Positions 11,181 to 22,095 of a stretch of 64,000 nucleotides of DNA are shown piece after piece. The stretch comes from Ianthella basta (taxonomy: Eukaryota > Porifera > Demospongiae > Verongiida > Ianthellidae), in the NCBI GenBank assembly GCA_964019415.1, contig OZ025890.1:4805951-4869950 (forward strand). Direction: 5' to 3'. Numbering within the stretch: the stretch's first letter is position 1; the number at the start of each line of letters is the position of its first letter. The notes below the pieces were generated by a model. It had not been told where the DNA came from. It was given only the letters and a program-made list of their open reading frames with translations, and searched no databases. Both the position numbers and the translations under genes were made by a program.

Positions 11181-11763
11181 AATGGTATGTGCAAATAAAT
11201 TAGTTTAATTTCCTGTTCCAATGTGTTGAGCTCACTCTTGTATATATGTGGAATTATTAGTAGATAAGTCCCTCACAGGAGTGACCTTGTGCATGCGCTC
11301 AAAGATTGCAAACAGTGCAGCAATGAGTGTAAGAATAGTGTGAAATATTGAAGAGAACCATACTGGCAGTTTGCATAATTCCATGCAGACAACTAGCTAG
11401 CATACTGAAGCACACCTTTAGGGAGGCTCCCTACATAGCATGTGCACAAATGTCTGAAGCCTCTCTCACTCTCATAGCTATAGGCAAACTGTATGGCTGC
11501 CCTATGATCTTACTCACATGGCATGTGATTTGCTGTAGCAGACGCCTGCCGAAGGCTGGCACCTTTTTAGTGTTGTAGCTGTATTATTATAGATGAACTA
11601 TGTATAGTAATAATATTGGCCAACTTGGACCAACCTGTCATGATTAGATATGGACATTTGATTATATTTTTACATGCATCCAATATAATTATAGATGGCT
11701 TGAGGGAGAAGATGAGAAGGTAGTCCAGAGTCCCATTGTTTGAGAAGGACAGAGACAGTGAAT

Positions 11764-12526
11764 GTGAACACACTCATAGTGCACCACACACTAATAAGCT
11801 GATATAGTTAGTGCATGAATTCAATACAGGAATCAAACATATAATTATAGCGTTTTAATCTAAACATTTGATTGCAGTATTTGAGAAGATGCTGAGTCAT
11901 ATTTTTGTGCATGCAAAGCAATGAGTATATACATGCAGAATTGCAGCTATGAAAGCTACTATATGGGTCTATTGACGTGTGCAGAAATCAATGCCATGCA
12001 TGCATGAGTTGTGTTAGCTACACTGTTTTGTACCTGGAGTCTGCCCTCGTGGTCATCCTTTGCATGTGGTTTGCCCAGTTAATATAAAATATCAATTAAT
12101 TCACGCTGGCTATATAACCAGATCGATGTTAGACAGCCTGCCACTCAGGTTAGAATAGCTTGAACATGATATAAATAAGATACACCCCTGCCAAGAGAGA
12201 CATAGCAATATAGTTGAAAGCATCCATGCAACTAGTCATAGCTAGCTATAGCTAGCTATCCTCTGCATGCATGCAGTTTTTCCTGCATCCAGCTGCCACA
12301 TTATAGCTGGCTAGCTAAATAACATTAATTGTCCAGAGTTGTGCTCCTTTGGGTAATTACGTGTACGGGAACAATTAAGTTCCTCATGATGTGTTTGAAA
12401 GAGAGTACACTTACTCAGTGAAGGTATGTAATGTCTGCCACATGTACGCATGTGTATCCATCCTGTGAGTACATAATACGCTAGCTATAGCTACATCACT
12501 TACGCAATCAACCACGCTGAATAAAA
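11764..12526. other. AT-rich intergenic stretch
   Basis: No coding potential is seen. Short TAGCTAGC-type and ATGCATGC-type palindromes are frequent, as in most introns of the window. The end of this stretch is the upstream region of the beta-hydroxylase-domain gene. Confidence 0.6.
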
Positions 12527-13519
12527 ATGGACGCCACAAGCTGGACATTCATGTGGGGCAATATTTTGGCCTTCTTAATGCTCTGTCTGGTTATGTTTGT
12601 CACCTTACTGGCACTACAGTGGCGAGGAAAGCGGCCTTCTCATTCTCCATCCCAATGTCAATTGCCCAATTGCGTTCGTTGCAGATTGAAGAAGAATCGT
12701 GTACTAGTGAACCGTTTGAAATTAGACCTATTGGATTTTAGCCGTAGAGGTGACATTGGCGAGCTGAAATTGAGTAGGGTATCAAGCATGTTGGACGCAA
12801 GTCCTCGTGTGTGGCGGGAATGGACGGGAGAAGACGACTTTCCTGAGCATGGTGTATGGATCATGAGAGAACTCGCTCCAGACAGATTTTGGTCTTTTGG
12901 AGACATCGTTGAGCGGTTCCCTGAATTGGAAGTGCTCAGTTCTTCAACGGCAATCGGCACGTTCCAACGTGAGTTTGATGCAGCGTATGAGAGTGAATTG
13001 AAAGGTTGGCTAGTAAGTGAAACTCCACAAGGGTCATGTTGGGAAAAGTTTCATCTGCTTGATCAGGGTCAGGAGGTGGAGGAGAACACTATCATCTGCC
13101 CACAGACCATGAGCATAGTCAAGGGACTCCAGTCAGTTGGTCGACACATGTACAGCAATGTTTTGTTCTCAGTGCTACACCCTGGCAGTGAGATAGAGCC
13201 TCACTATGGTCCTTGCAACTTCCGTTTGCGCTGCCACATTCCCTTGTATGCACCAGAAGGCTACTTTATTGAAGTTGGGAAGGAAGTTGCTACTTGGAAA
13301 GAAAATGAAGTATTGGTTTTAAATGACAGTTTCAGGCATCGTGTATGGAGTGAGACTGCAGGTCATGTGAGCAATGAAGAAGAAACTGGTGTGGCTAGTG
13401 GTCTACGAGTGGTCCTTATTGTCGACATTTGGCACCCTGATGTGAAGGACCATGAGCGTTCTGCCCTTGAATGCCTTTTCATTTCTGAAACATTACAGAT
13501 CCCTTCACATGGTACATAG
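12527..13519 (+). CDS. Aspartyl/asparaginyl beta-hydroxylase-domain membrane protein (single exon)
   Basis: A complete 330-residue intronless frame. Residues 10-31 form one hydrophobic segment, followed by a basic stretch, giving a type II membrane anchor. A Cys pair (CQLPNCVRC, about 44-52) follows. The C-terminal half is the PF05118 hydroxylase fold: EPHYGPCNFRLRCH (H226, then R233/R235 and H237), LNDSFRHRVW (H271) and a final RVVLIVDIWHP. The HxGPxN...RLxxH and second His motifs give the iron ligands and 2-oxoglutarate contacts. The layout (short cytoplasmic tail, anchor, lumenal hydroxylase) is that of the ASPHD1/ASPHD2 group; the calcium-binding and TPR parts of full ASPH are absent. The target protein is unknown. 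The lack of introns amid intron-rich neighbours may mean a retrocopy or an ancestral single-exon gene. The start is the first ATG in the frame (AAAAATGG). Confidence 0.9.
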   Translation: MDATSWTFMWGNILAFLMLCLVMFVTLLALQWRGKRPSHSPSQCQLPNCVRCRLKKNRVLVNRLKLDLLDFSRRGDIGELKLSRVSSMLDASPRVWREWTGEDDFPEHGVWIMRELAPDRFWSFGDIVERFPELEVLSSSTAIGTFQREFDAAYESELKGWLVSETPQGSCWEKFHLLDQGQEVEENTIICPQTMSIVKGLQSVGRHMYSNVLFSVLHPGSEIEPHYGPCNFRLRCHIPLYAPEGYFIEVGKEVATWKENEVLVLNDSFRHRVWSETAGHVSNEEETGVASGLRVVLIVDIWHPDVKDHERSALECLFISETLQIPSHGT

Positions 13520-14908
13520 AGATGATGCTTTGTAACAACTTTTTGCTTCAAATTTAGCTAAGCAGGTTCATCCCATTGTTATATACCCTGTGCATATTGT
13601 GCAAGAGGTTATGTAATTGGTTAGGACAAGATTTTGTGAATACGTGTGTGTGTGTGTGTGCGTGCGTGTGTGCGTGCGTGCGTGTGTGTTGACATTTAGT
13701 GCCTTGTCACTCGAAACAATCCGCAGAAAGCTTCCTAAAGCCAGCCTTTTGCATGTACATGCCACTCAATGGGCCTGCATGCTTCTTTCATCTAGTCCCA
13801 CAATCATAACATGCGCAGGTTCACTGCTTACAACAGCCCATGTCTTACATTTTAGTCTGCAGGGGTGCACTGCTGTTCACGAGCCGCCATGTTGTCCATT
13901 TTAGCCAGCTGGGGTTTGCTGCTGCACATGAGTGATCATGTCGTCGCACATTCTTAGCCTGCCGGGGGTTCGGCTTGTGTTGTGCATTGTGCAAGTGCTT
14001 AGCCCATAATTATTGGCATTTATTTTCGTGAAATGCTGTAGAATGCCTTCAAACAAAATTTTTGCGGGTCATTTTTCTCCAATCTTAGTATGTGGCCATA
14101 AAGAACAAGTTGACATTGATCATGAAGTAGCTGTGTTGACCACTTTTCCTACTGGGATCTTTCTCTCACTATCTTGTCAGAAGTTCTGCTGTAGTACACA
14201 CAGTGGGAATGTGCATACTCCAGGGCAACTACCGAGCTTGTGCAGCATTCAGCCTCTACAATTCTCCTTTCATTAGCCATGAGGTGTCTCTTGTATTAAT
14301 GTGTGATAAACACCACCATGACCTATACCACACAGATAGGCCATTGACTGATGCGCATGGGGTTACCATAATTGAGCGTAACATGAAAAGGGATCAACAG
14401 AGGATGTGCCAGTTGTGTGAGAATGGACCTCCCCCCTCTTATGACATTTAGCTAGCTAAGGAACTCATGCAATCAAAAGCTCGGTGCAGGGGTGTGACTT
14501 TCCATAGCTAATCACTTTCCCCTCGGAGTCAACGGGCATGGCAAGGTCGCGACCGACCATTATTATTTTAGCTCGTCGTTGATCGATCATCAATGGCTTT
14601 GAAATCTTATTCTAAAGCCTCGTTTGAATTCCAAAGATTCCAAAGCTCGTCGCGTTGGTCATCAATGGCCTACACATTAGAGGGTGCCAAATTCGTGAGC
14701 AATGCCATACCAGGTATCGGTGACCACATATAGTGTATAGTGATTCCTATATATTCTCGCCTCAAAGTTAGGATTCCCCACGCGTAGCTAGCTAATACCA
14801 GTTACAGGCTGTTTGATCTGGATCATCCTGTGTTCGCCGATAACCGAGTTGTCCATCGATATTCGTTGCTTCTAGCTAAGTAGTGTAAGGCGTATAAAGC
14901 AGGAAGTG
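13520..14908. other. Intergenic stretch with a (GT)n tract
   Basis: An imperfect GT/GC microsatellite is at 13644-13688. Degenerate short repeats around GCAGGGG/GCTGGGG occur at 13850-13970. Open frames at 14013-14451 have no recognisable domain and I do not call them. The last 100 bases are the upstream region of U2. Confidence 0.5.
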
Positions 14909-17847
14909 ATGGAGATCAATCTGCTGGGTACGAAGGGGCACTACACGGTGAAGGACGGCGCCCAACTTGTGCCCAAGCGGCGCATTGTAGCCTCCTACGC
15001 AAAGATCGTAGTGTTTGCTATAGGTTATCAAATGATCTGCACCACTTACTGGGTTCTGAGTAGCTTGGCGACCTCCTTCAACGCGGAGCTGGGCTCCTTC
15101 TCACTGGCCGCCCTCTTCTTCGGCTGGCAAGCAGCTATGTTCTTCACCCCTTCTCTGCTAAACATTGTGGGCGCCAAAACGTGTGCCGTAGGAAGCGCCT
15201 GTTGTGCAGTGATCTTTTCGGTGAGCTATTTCTACCCTACTTGGTACACCCTCATGCCATCCTCACTAGTTATGGGCCTGTGCTTTAGCCTTCTCTACAC
15301 GGCATCGGGGACAATCAAGAACGATGAAGTGCGGGAATGCGTTGAGAGCTTCAAGGTTGATCCAGTGACCTACCAGGGACGGTTCAGTGGGATCACTGTT
15401 GGTTTTGGCCTTGGTGTGTCATCATTTCTATCTGGAGTCATTACCATTGTCATTCTTTCATTTAATAGTGCCAGTATATCAGCGTCACAAGATAATTGCA
15501 CTGAACTAACCTTTAATGATAGCAGCACTGGAACACTACAGCCTCCCTCACTGGTTTCACCTACAGTTTATTACACATTGGTAGCTACCATGGTAGTTAA
15601 TTCCCTTGCCTCTCTTATAACCTTTTCCATTGTGAGGGGTGCTACTTACCACCAGTGCAATGTGTGTTCCTTTGGGTTGAAAGAGGCTCTCCGCAGCACT
15701 GCCACATATGTGGTGAAGGTTTTCAAGCAAGCCTCCACTCCAGAGTATGGACTAGTGTTGCCACTTAGACTGAATCAAGGATTCATGATTGCATACCTGA
15801 CTGGAGTGTTTACAAGGGTTAGCTTTAGCCGACTCTGAGCATGTAAATGTATATAGGCCAATTCTGTAGTATGCATGCCGCTCCATCACCATATACGTTA
15901 TACAGGATGAGTATATATACTGCAGTACTGCCTTTCTTTCTTCCAGATGTATGTCACAGAGTGTGTTGGTGTTGAGTTTGTGGGTGTATTAGTCACTGTG
16001 CAGGGTTTAGCTTCAGCATTGGGCAGCTTTGGCAGTGGCTGGCTAATACGGTACACTACCAGTTACATGATGGTGTTGGTGTGCATCGGTGGCCTAGAGA
16101 TGGGGTCCTTGATCTTTCTGATTGTGTGGGAGCGACAGCCAAGTTTTGGAGTCATTATTGCTATTCCAGCCATTATTGGTCTCTGCTATGGACTCAATGC
16201 TACAGTAGCACTTGGTGAGTGTCGGCATTGATGTGTTTTCATAGGTGTCAACCATCGTGAATTAGGTGGGATATGTCTGATGAGAAACTGTCATCTTTCA
16301 CAACAAGTAGCACTTTTTTAGTCACTTAATAAACATAGCAACCACCATAGCAATGGCAAATAAATAGTTTCCCCCAAAAACAAGGGCAGATGTAGGGATG
16401 GTGCAGTGTGTACCTACAAGGTATGGCAAAACCACCTGGCGGAAAAACCGTAGGAACAAGGAGGGCCAGTCCATGCAAAGAGGGGGCCAGCCGGTCCATG
16501 CAACAAGGAAGAGGGCCAGTCCATGCAAAACCCAGGTCAATGACTCATTAACATGCACTGACTTTGAATACGTTTTCACCATCCCTACACCTGCCAACAT
16601 TTTGCCGCGCTTGTATATGCATACATATGTACATAACCTATACGTACTGCGGGGAGGCCTGTACTTTCACAGTCACAATATACACTATGTATACACATGC
16701 TCCACTGTCTCACACCATATAGGTCAGGGGAATTTATTTATAGTCAGAGTTAAGGCTGGGGGTCAGTGTCCCATGTATCCAGTGACACCTTCTGTGGAAA
16801 TGTTGATAATAATCTTGTACTGTGCATGTCTGGTTTATAGCTAAAGGCTATATTCAAGCATGACTTCAGGTTCGATGCTGCCAGCTCAAGGGTGTAGCCA
16901 GGAATCTGGGAGGGGGGGGGGGGGGGGGGGGGGTTCTAGTACCAAGGATGCACACTGTATTACTCGTATGACATCACGAATAAATGGCCGTCAATGGACA
17001 GGTGGGGTAAGGTATGTAGCCGTTTACCGTTAAACGAGACACTGTCTGCTGTTTAGCTACCTAAATGCACTTAATTCATTGCCACAGTCAGGAGGAAGAG
17101 TGCATGCATGGATGAGCTCAAACTGTATGTAAACATGCATATACTGTTCCTGTAGTCTCTTTTGCCTGTCTTTCTGTACTTGCAGCCTACAGTGGTACTG
17201 CTCCTGGAGATAACAAGATTGGATATAGTGTACTTATTATTGAGCACACAGGGGCAACGGCTGTGGAGTACTTTATATCTGAGGTCATCTCTGCAGAAGC
17301 AAATCTCTTTGTAATGCTGGTTATTACCATCGTAGCAGTGCCACTGTTTACTATAGCTGACATCCACTATGGGTCTGGAACCAGCAGGAACATTTGTGGC
17401 AAGAAAAAGGTGGCAGTAGTGGACAACACAGACATCAAGAGCGAGCCTGTTAACAGTATGCACAGCAAGGAGAAAGGTGTGTGCATATATGCATGCCCAT
17501 GTTTGCTGAATGTGTGTTGAGCTCTATGACTACTTTATGCCTATTAATGCAATAGGTGGCCATAGCAAGATGAGAAGGGAATCTGCTACTCCATTGGTTG
17601 AGAATAGCCGAGACAGTAAATGTAAGCATACTGTACAGATATAGCTACATATAGTGCATGTGCCTTAATGTGTATTTTGATATCAAGTGTATATATATGT
17701 GTGCCTGTTTACATAAGGTAGCTATTAATTTTAGCAAGCCAGAGAACATAGCTTGCTAGGTTAATATAGCTATTAGCCTTCACTTTAATTCTTGTCTTGT
17801 GCACAGTGTCCATGAATGGTAACACATCCAGTTCACCAAATAGCTAA
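14909..17847 (+). CDS. U2: UNC93-like multi-pass membrane protein
   Basis: Five exons: 14909-15817, 15947-16214, 17186-17476, 17556-17621 and 17807-17847. They join in phases 0,1,1,1 to give 524 residues ending in TAA. The start is ATG 14909 (MEINLLGTKG), matched by the same motif in U3 and U4. Eleven or twelve hydrophobic segments are visible; loop 2 has KTCAVGS, then SYFYPTWYTLMPSS, and the central loop has TYQGRFSG. Short N-terminal tail, YPxWYTLxPSS and the following Gly-rich helix are the marks of the UNC-93 branch of the major facilitator superfamily. In worms UNC-93 regulates a two-pore potassium channel, and vertebrate UNC93B1 escorts endosomal Toll-like receptors; for UNC93A-like proteins the role is unclear. 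The external loop between helices 5 and 6 has several N-glycosylation sites. Exons 4-5 encode a short charged cytoplasmic tail. The exon 1 donor is GTTAGC, weaker than in the paralogues. Confidence 0.88.
16905..16932. repeat. Poly-G tract
   Basis: About 27 bases that are nearly all G, next to a GTGTAGCCAGGAATC sequence that looks like the end of a small repeat element, inside intron 2 of U2. Other homopolymer runs: poly-C 29574-29592, poly-G 46916-46934, poly-C 57109-57126. Confidence 0.85.
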
Positions 17848-17940
17848 TGGAAGAAGAGAATCAACGGCATTAGATTAGTCACAGTGCATGTGTTTCTTAA
17901 ATCATTCTTCAAAGATTCATGAATGCATGGCTGCAAGAGT

Positions 17941-18300
17941 CAGTGATCATAAATGATAGCTTTATTATATCGCAATGATACGAGATTCTTGAGCAAGACA
18001 CAACTGATAATAATAAATCAATTAAATGCAGGACGTTTCGACCCGAAGGTCTTTGTCAACTGCGTACAGGATATCATTATATCGGACAGCATGATATTGT
18101 TGTATAATAGTGTCTTAAAGAACCATTGTGATTCTTTCAACGCTTTGTCACATTCAATTATCAGACGTCACACTCGTGACATCTATTTAGGAATATGCCC
18201 GGTTCAAAATGGCGTCTCCTATCTTAATGTATTAGCGCGCTTCGGCGAAACTAGCCGAACCGCGGCAAAGAAGAACAATTGAAGGCCATGAATAAGCTTA
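17941..18300. repeat. Repeat fragment with GACGTTTCGACCCGAAGGTC module
   Basis: The module at about 18032-18062 recurs at 55912-55945, and a related version is in the loop of the foldback at 5089-5228. Read on the minus strand it ends in GGGTCGAAACGTCC. It probably marks ends of one retroelement family, but no reverse transcriptase frame is here. Confidence 0.5.
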
Positions 18301-18650
18301 TATCAAAGGGTTAAGGACCGCAATATACCCAAAGTCAACCTGGAGTACATGTAAGAAGAAAGCATCGCATGCCGCTGTTACCCCATTTTGTCTTTTCATA
18401 TTCTTCTACCCACTAAATTTTTGCGCACTCCTAGCGCAAGACACAGGACATCTATGGACTTACGTCACGTACCAGGACTCGCATATGTACCTGAAGGGTG
18501 AAAATCTGAGCGCCGGTGGCAATCCAATTCAATGCCGCCATTTTGTTGCGTGCGACTGTATCAGACGTCACGTTTGTGATGTCTGTATACTCAGCGTGAG
18601 TATTAATCTGATGTAGATATAGTCCTTTGGATATGCAAAAGATGTACAAA

Positions 18651-18981
18651 CTAGTGTATATAAATTCCTTTAGAATTAAAAGGAATTTAGGAATGGCTGG
18701 CAGAAAAAGCATAGAAACAGGCAAGAGTAACTCAACACCCGATAATCCACATTTCTGTGAAGTTTGCTCTGCATTCCTAATTTCCTTGTAGCTACATGGG
18801 ACTATATAGCTAGCTGCTGGACATTTGGTCCTATGTAGCTGTACAAGGAAATTAGGAATGCAGAGCGAACTTCACAGAAATGTGATTTATCGGGTGTTGA
18901 GTTACTCTTGCTTGTCTCTATGCTTTTTCTGCCAGCCATTCCTAAATCCCTTTTAATTCTAAAGGAATTTTTATACACTAG
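18651..18981. mobile_element. 331-bp foldback element
   Basis: The left arm 18651-18800 is repeated inverted at about 18828-18981 with few mismatches; the outer ends are CTAGTGTATA and TATACACTAG. The arms leave only about 30 bp of spacer. No coding frame is seen. Confidence 0.85.
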
Positions 18982-19042
18982 TATTATAGTGCTGCATGGG
19001 GCTGACACCCTAGTGTTTGTATTATACAACACAGTGCACTTA

Positions 19043-19072
<30 letters not shown>
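19043..19072. repeat. (AAT)n microsatellite
   Basis: About ten AAT units, directly before a repeat copy at 19080-19450. Confidence 0.9.
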
Positions 19073-19075
<3 letters not shown>

Positions 19076-19079
19076 CTAT

Positions 19080-19450
19080 TATATAATTCAGTTCGTTTGT
19101 ATGTTCGTTCGCGATTCGGGCAAAAAATACTGCACAGAACACCACCAAACTCTCAGGGATTATAAAGTGGGCTCTGCGAGTGTCCTTCACGGGTTGAAAT
19201 CGCCTGTCTTGCAGTTCTTGAAGAGATATCCTTCTATTTCCGGTTTTTCGTTCGCGGCTGACGGCCATTTTATTAATTATCGCTGCCTTGACTTTCGGTT
19301 GTCGGAAGGTTTGATTCGCTGTCGTTCAACGATCGACTTTAAACTCGGCCGTCGTTATAGCAGCTACCTTCCGTTGCTACCAGCTCACATACGTTAAAAC
19401 TGGCTGGGGCCGACTCGCTGTTGTGCGACTCGCCATAGCAGAAGCCCGCC
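19080..19450 (+). repeat. Interspersed repeat, copy 1 (AGAAGCCCGCCGAA end)
   Basis: The sequence from TTGAAGAGATATCC through GCAGCTACCTTCCGTTGCTA to AGAAGCCCGCCGAA recurs in the opposite orientation at 27835-28140. The length and lack of a frame suggest a SINE or other non-autonomous element. A short ATAATAATAATA tract follows. Confidence 0.65.
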
Positions 19451-19744
19451 GAAAATTAATATAATAATAATAATATAGTCTAGAGTATGTATGGGTTTGT
19501 GGTGGTTGGTTGTAAGCTGTTGTAAGCTGTAGCTTATACAACATGAAATTAGCACTACGTATTCCTGTATCCATAGATATAGACATGAGGAAGTGCCTTG
19601 TATATAGCCAGTCCATATTTCCATTCCACAACTGTACACATTACTATTATTTGTGTAGATTATGTATGTACATTTGTCAGTTTGTCAATTGTTGCAATAA
19701 TACTGGCTGACAATAACGTGAACGTACGTGCCTGAACGAAATTG

Positions 19745-19905
19745 CATGCTACACCCATATGGGTGCTGATGGAGCACCTTTAGAGGGGTTAGTGAAACAC
19801 CCTAAGAGTGTAGCCTATTACATCCCTAGGGGTGCTATTTTGGAACCAGCGAGGGAGCACCCCTAGGGGTGTAGTGGCTACATCCCATTTCTAACAGTGA
19901 TACAT
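19745..19905. repeat. 160-bp palindromic repeat, copy 1
   Basis: It starts TGCTACACCCATATGGGTG and ends CCCATTTCTAACAGT. A second copy with about the same length lies at 20387-20546. Each contains several short internal palindromes around CACCC/GGGTG. Confidence 0.75.
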
Positions 19906-20386
19906 CTATCGCGTTAACTGACAATCACGGGGACGTTTTTGTTATTGAACTATGGCTGGGACGCTTGTACTGTCCCATGGACGCTCTGAGAATGCCAAGA
20001 GGGCCCTATTGCAAGGAGCAAAAGTGTTTAAGCAGAAAAGTTTAAGCAGTGCCAAGTAGCACGAAGGCATGTAATTTCTCAAAATTGGTCGACATCATTG
20101 TGCAGGTGCAAAATCGCTGCAAAGTAGCATGTGAAGAGGAGGAAACTGTCCCAATGTTAACAACTACTTGTCCCAGAAGGGTCAAATGGAGGTCACAACA
20201 GCCCCCTGGGGTATAGAATGCACCGTGAAGAGCAAAGAAATACAGCATCGGGGGATAAGGTATCCTAGTTTATTTTAACCGAGGGGATACAAAATCGGGG
20301 GGATAGAATAAACCGTGACGCCAGTACAATGTCCAAGGTATCCATGGGATACCGTAATGTTATTACGCTATGCTAAACCTCTCTAT

Positions 20387-20546
20387 TGTGTGCTACACCA
20401 ATATTGGTGCTGGGGGAGCACCCCCTAGAGGGGTTTGTGAAGCACCCTAAGGGTGTAGCCTATTACACCCCTGGGGATGCTATTTTGGAACATGCGAGGG
20501 AGCACCCATAGGGGTGTAGTGGCTGCACCCCATTTCTAACAGTTTA
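20387..20546. repeat. 160-bp palindromic repeat, copy 2
   Basis: A second copy of the element at 19745-19905 in the same orientation, about 640 bp downstream. Differences are scattered substitutions, so this is two insertions or an old duplication. Confidence 0.75.
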
Positions 20547-20828
20547 AACGTTATATGCAGTTACGTTATGCAGCAATTAAGTACCGCCAGTGAAAGCCAT
20601 TATCTTGCTGCCCAGTGAGTGCAAAGCAAGCTTATTGAATCATAGCACACTCGCCTGGTGTTAGTTCAACATCCTTACCAAGTTAATTGTCAATTGCTTG
20701 AGCGTCCGAAGAGAAAAGGCAAAACCCCTTGAGACTTCGGCACAGTATTTCGCAACAGTCGTGCGGATGCATGGCGGCATTTCGCAATCGCTATAGCTAT
20801 ACGCCACGGCTGTTTCAACAATATAAAA

Positions 20829-21226
20829 GCCCCGTTTACACTAGCAAGTTAAACCGGTTTGAAATGCGAATTAACTAAATCCGGGTTAAGTGTAAACGCG
20901 CTAATCCAGGTACGAAACCGGTTTAACTAAACCACCTCCGGAGGTGGGTTAGAAACCAGTTTAACTAATCCAGTTGTCAGTGTAAACGCAGTAACCCGGT
21001 CTGCGGAAGTGTCTTACCTCTGTTATCGTTCAGCGATGCCTCCATCGACAGAGTAAACGCCTTGACTACAATTTCGTCGCGTTGGGAGGACCGCTTAACT
21101 CCTAGGCTAATCGGTCCAGGCAGCTCTAAACAGTTTTACGTTATCGAGTGTAAACGCTCGTAACCCCGAGTCGAAAGCGGCTTAACTAAATTGGTTTCGA
21201 CCCACTCGCGCTAGTGTAAACGGGGC
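20829..21226. mobile_element. 398-bp TIR MITE flanked by TAAAA
   Basis: The ends GCCCCGTTTACACTAGC and its exact inverse GCTAGTGTAAACGGGGC are 17-bp perfect inverted repeats. TAAAA directly flanks both sides (20824-20828 and 21227-21231). Inside are many copies of GTGTAAACGC alternating with GGTTTAACTAA, in both orientations. No coding frame is present. Confidence 0.88.
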
Positions 21227-21459
21227 TAAAATGTGGCAACTTAGTTTTGATTTGGAAACCGACCTCGCGGCAGCAAGATTTCCCACGCATAGAGGTTACT
21301 ACGCACACAGCCCATTTCTCCTTGGTTGTAGTCCACATCACCAGAGACTTGTCACAAAACAGTGTGCTTGATAATAAGTAAGGCGATTTGGGCTTTAGAT
21401 TTGATTCGATGGCTTTCGTTCGTAAGATCAGGGACACAAAATGATTTACTTTCAACTGC

Positions 21460-22095
21460 TTATAGCACGCCTCTCGAAGTTTTCCTGGAATAATGACTAA
21501 CATGTGAAGATAGCCCAGCCATCGTACAACATCGTACCGGAGCGACTGTTCTGCTGCCTTTTTCCTACCACTCGCTTTAAGAGCAAATAAGCTATGTTGC
21601 GCATACGCCCTGGAATGGGCAGTACAACTTCCGGTGAGCTCAAATAATGTCACAGCAGTTCAGAATCCCTGTGGAGTCGTCCCAAAGGAGCAGCAGTTTG
21701 CATTCTGAAGTGCTACCGCAGTATCTGAGCTCACGGGAATTTGTACGACGATACGTACGTAAATTATACAGGTATACGCTAAACGGGTTCTTCAGTGCAA
21801 CGCTGCAGTGATTCACTGCAGTGTTGCCCTTGTAATGCTGGATAATGCTCGTTTGGGATGATTCTATGGGCATTCTGAACTGCTGTGGCAGTATTTGAGC
21901 TCAACGGGAAGTTGTACTGCGCAGACCACAGTGTATGCGGCATACATTACATTGATAGAGCTTATTTGCTCTTATAGTAGATGGTAGGAAAAAGGCAGCA
22001 GAACAGTTGCACCAATACAATGTTGTACGATGGATGGGCTGTCTTTGCATGTTAATCATTATGCCAGGAAAACTTCGAGAGACGCGCTAGGGTGA
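21460..22095. repeat. Foldback with ~200-bp arms
   Basis: The arm at about 21469-21661 (from CACGCCTCTCGAAG to CAGCAGTTCAG) is repeated inverted at about 21868-22090. The centre has a small palindrome around CACTGCAG (21800-21830). A further inverted match, ATTACGCCATTTCC at 22096 against GGAAATGGCGTAA at 23039, suggests nested or repeated insertions. The remaining sequence to 23340 shows no gene. Confidence 0.75.

Larger units (their letters stand above)
4129..11763 (+). pseudogene. U1: broken UNC93-like gene, split by a retrotransposon
   Basis: Three pieces match the other UNC93-like genes here. A partial exon 2 is at 4129-4262 (GGLEVGSLIFLIVWERQPSF then a GTAAGT donor). Exon 3 is at 6290-6574 after a CTTGCAG acceptor and encodes AYSGTAPGDSVIGYS through HYGSGTSKNICGKKK. 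A degenerate exon 4 is at 11695-11763, with acceptor ATAG, donor GTGAAC and an in-frame TAG. Exon 1 (about 300 codons in the paralogues) and the first half of exon 2 are absent upstream. A Ty3/gypsy element (6575-11180) sits exactly where exon 3 should meet its donor; the LTR supplies an in-frame stop at 6577-6579. The sequence resuming at 11185 is GTATGT, a good donor in the paralogous position. The missing half of the gene makes it non-functional as a transporter-fold protein whether or not the insertion matters. Confidence 0.85.

Noticed and set aside
13568..14451. Several 60-95 codon frames between the hydroxylase gene and U2
   Set aside because: No domain, no splice partner and partly driven by GT repeats.
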